A stretch of 64,000 bases of DNA from Rhipidocladum racemiflorum (taxonomy: Eukaryota; Streptophyta; Magnoliopsida; Poales; Poaceae), in contig CM070590.1 of assembly GCA_036346355.1 (NCBI GenBank), positions 42,627,749-42,691,748 of the forward strand, in the 5' to 3' direction. Each line of letters begins with the position of its first letter. Positions within the stretch are counted from its first letter, which is position 1. A model generated the notes under the pieces. That model did no database searches. It was not told the DNA's origin and saw only the letters and a list, made by a program, of their open reading frames with translations. The translations under genes and the position numbers were made by a program. Shown here piece by piece: positions 61,504-64,000 of this stretch.

Positions 61504-61683
61504 TGACGTCACCCATGACGTCACAGTGGGTCCCACCTGTCAGCACCGTGGGCTGAGCTCCGCTGATGTCAGCAATGACGTCACCCGAGTGGTCCCACAT
61601 GTCAGTCTCACGTGGAGTCGTGGACCGAGTCCACGGTAGACCCGAGCCGAGCGTGGACCGAGTCCATGGACCGGCTGACGTCA
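61504..61683. promoter_or_regulatory. Cluster of four TGACGTCA sites in LTR G
   Basis: The palindrome TGACGTCA, a known bZIP (C-box/CRE) site, lies at 61504, 61516, 61576 and 61676. ACACGTGTC lies just downstream. Their use in transcription is inferred. Confidence 0.75.
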
Positions 61684-62799
61684 GCCAACCAATCAGGAGC
61701 TGACACGTGTCCTCGCTGACGCAATAATTAATTTCCGAAAAAGAAAATGATTTATTAATTCGAATTAAAGATTTCAGATTTTGTTTCAAACTTCAAACGC
61801 TTATAACTTTTGCGTTTCAACTCCGATTTGAGTGATTCAAATTTCTAAATTTGTATAAAATTGAGATCTACTTAAATATAAATTTTATTTAATTTTTGGA
61901 CTAAAGTTTTTCTCTGTAATATTATTTAATTGATTATTTAAACTTTAATAAATCATAACTTTTGCATTTTAACTCCGATTTGAACGATTCCAGTTCCTAA
62001 AAATCCAGAAAATTATGTTCTCTCTGTTTATGGATTTTATTTGGAGTTTTGGGATGTTTTTGCCTATTGTTTATTTGTGTATTGCTATTTGCACGCTTTA
62101 CGAGTAGACGTTGAAGTGCCGGAAGGATTCGAAGGAGAAGTGTTGACTCAGGATCCAACTCAAGACCAAGAACAAGTACTCTTTGAAGGCAAGTTGTGCT
62201 TTGACCATGTTGTTCCTATTTGAAATCTATTTTGATTTAAACTATTGCATGCTAGTTCAATTAGAAAAATACTTGGTTTAAACATGGGGGTTAGATAAAT
62301 ACCAATTTCTTTGTATGACACCTTGATTACTTAAGTATGTGCCATGACCCTTTGTCACCCTAGTTGTGGATTACTAGTTGGACATTATTAGATTGCCAAC
62401 ATGGGTTTAGACCGTTGTAGTATCTTGCTTAGACACACTTTCGTGCTCATAACATGATTTTGGACAATCAAATGTTAATATTGACTTAATGATATATTGA
62501 ACCTGCTTTTGGGAAAAGTATCATGTGATGTTGATGGCACGTGGTGCATGGTAATCAAGCGGGGTTTGATAAACAGCTTCGACCGGGGCATGTGGCAAGA
62601 GTAATCAGGTGGGCCAGTTGTGGCACCGGGGATGTTGATTTGGTTTTTCGGGTAGTCTTGCCCTGGTCACCCTAAGGACTTAACCTTGCAAGCCTTTGAA
62701 CTGGGTCATACTTGCAACCACATGGCTGGAATGGGACGGCCCTAGTTGACTAAGTCGCTAAGGACTCACTTGTGGAGCCTCAGGGTGTCAATTACACCG

Positions 62800-64000
62800 T
62801 GTCGGGACCCCGAATTTGCAAATCCGGACCCTCTGTGTATTCAGCACTAGTCCAGGAACGCGCTAGTGCACACAGTCTTAACATCGGTAAATATCACAAT
62901 CATACCAATCGATATTATCAAAGTACTTTATTTAAATAACTAAATCGGTTACTCGACCTTATGGCCCGATTATAAATATATGCCTTATGCAGGCTAAACT
63001 TATTAAAAGAGAAATAATAGCAGCGGAAAATCAAATAACCGTGGCGCCATCCAAGATACCACGTGCAATCGACCGGGCTCGCATCCCTAAGTAGACGGGT
63101 CCTCTTGGAATTCCTCCTCCGAGGTGGCGTAGTCTCCTCTTCAACTGGGTATTGTGTTGAGGCAAGGGTGAGTACTTGGTACTCAGCAAGTCATGCACAG
63201 AATGCAAGCTAATATACTATATGCATGGCTTGGTACAAAGGAATAGCTTAAGGAATATTTGCAGTAAACAGCATTTGACAAGTAATATAAGTAGATTCGA
63301 AAGCAGTAGAAATAAGTAAAGCATGAATAACTTTTCAAGAAGTTTAATAAACATTTTCCCCATCCTAAACCACATTTCCATCACCTCCATTATTAAACCA
63401 ACCCAACCTTTCAAACCAAAGTTATTTTTGAGAAAATCTAACCCTTGACTGTAATTCCCGAGCATTGTCCAGTACCGTGGACTCGGCTATTTAAATAGAT
63501 TCCACACTCTGCAGAGGTTATGCACTTTACCCACAAGATACAGTCAAACACCACAAAGGCGAGTTCCCGTAACAAAGCCTTTCGGAAGCCTCAAACAACA
63601 CAGGTGGTCCTCTCCGGTTCGTGCTCTACACCATCCCTTCCCTTAGCCAAGGCGAAGTATGGGACCAACACACCGTTAGATGGGTATCGGCCACGCCCAC
63701 GATACGCCCCCGCACAATCACACAAACGGTGTAATCGACACCCGAGGCTCCACAAGTGAGTCCTTAGCGACTTAGTCAACTAGGGCCGTCCCATTCCACC
63801 CATGTGGTTGCAAGTATGACCCAGTTCAAAGGCTCGCAAGGTTAAGTCCTTAGAGTGACCAGGGCAAGACTACCCGAAGAACCAAATCAACATTCCCAAT
63901 GCCACAACTGGCCCACTGATTACTCTTGCCACATGCCGGTTGAAAATCGTTTATCAAACCCCGCTTGATTACCATGCACCACGTGCCATCAACATCACAT
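62800..64000 (-). mobile_element. LTR H (D/G family, inverted), running off the window
   Basis: It begins TGTCGGGACCCCG, the reverse complement of the D LTR end, and is collinear with the inverse of about 7596-6375 to the window edge. It lies inside LTR G; CACCG (62795-62799) would be one TSD copy. It is a diverged copy. The internal domain would lie right of the window if this is not a solo LTR. Confidence 0.85.

Larger units (their letters stand above)
60193..62799 (+). mobile_element. LTR G (D-related), inserted in the PMD gene
   Basis: It starts TGTAACACCCCAAAATTTTG, like element D. The first ~290 bp and, from about 62185, the last ~615 bp match the D LTR. The middle (60480-62040) differs completely: GC-rich, with inverted repeats and TGACGTCA sites, a TATA-like TATTTAAAG near 60812 and a possible splice donor CACG|GTGAGC at 61156. 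ACAGG (60188-60192) may be one TSD copy. It is cut at 62799 by LTR H. Whether it is a solo LTR or part of an element cannot be seen. Confidence 0.8.

Overview
The window is repeat-dominated nuclear DNA of a flowering plant, most likely a grass. The evidence is a BARE/Angela-like Ty1/copia 3' end, several Ty3/gypsy chromoviruses, a CACTA transposase, and a MURA transposase paired with a plant mobile domain (PMD) gene. There are no bacterial features and no recognisable single-copy host gene. Apart from the stretch at 53600-60190, nearly everything is nested transposable element sequence, and almost every coding region is broken.

Layout. Positions 1-22892 hold a scrambled chromovirus-type element on the minus strand (family C). 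Its left LTR runs off the window, and the element is split by a 12.3 kb insertion (element D, 2872-15170, TSD CTATG) with 4.7 kb LTRs and only a decayed gag. C abuts the 3' end of a Ty1/copia element (22893-25618) whose LTR resumes at 48467-48622. That LTR is split by a large chromovirus (element B, 25619-48461, TSD ACGAT, minus strand). One B LTR is itself split by a second chromovirus (element A, 27988-37520, TSD ATTTA, minus strand). The B chromodomain is split by a solo LTR (E, 38626-40645, TSD AGATG). The copia element sits inside a CACTA tnp2-type transposase gene (48623-53314, minus strand), which is also split by a solo LTR (F, 49535-53180, TSD TTAAG). The CACTA terminus is probably at 53599.

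From 53600 to 55809 little is recognisable. At 55810-58277 lies a MURA-type MULE transposase pseudogene, followed on the same strand by a PMD gene (58688-60168), a pairing that suggests a composite MULE. An LTR (G, 60193-62799) interrupts the PMD gene, and a related inverted LTR (H, 62800-64000+) interrupts G.

Insertion order, from the nesting: CACTA first; then copia and F into CACTA; then B into the copia LTR and C into the copia body; then A and E into B, and D into C. On the right: MULE/PMD, then G, then H.

Points for a second look: an unrecognised 270-codon sense ORF between the PBS and gag of element B; arrays of short palindromes in four LTR families (D, B, F, G); decay of A and B almost wholly by in-frame stops; and the MULE-PMD pair.
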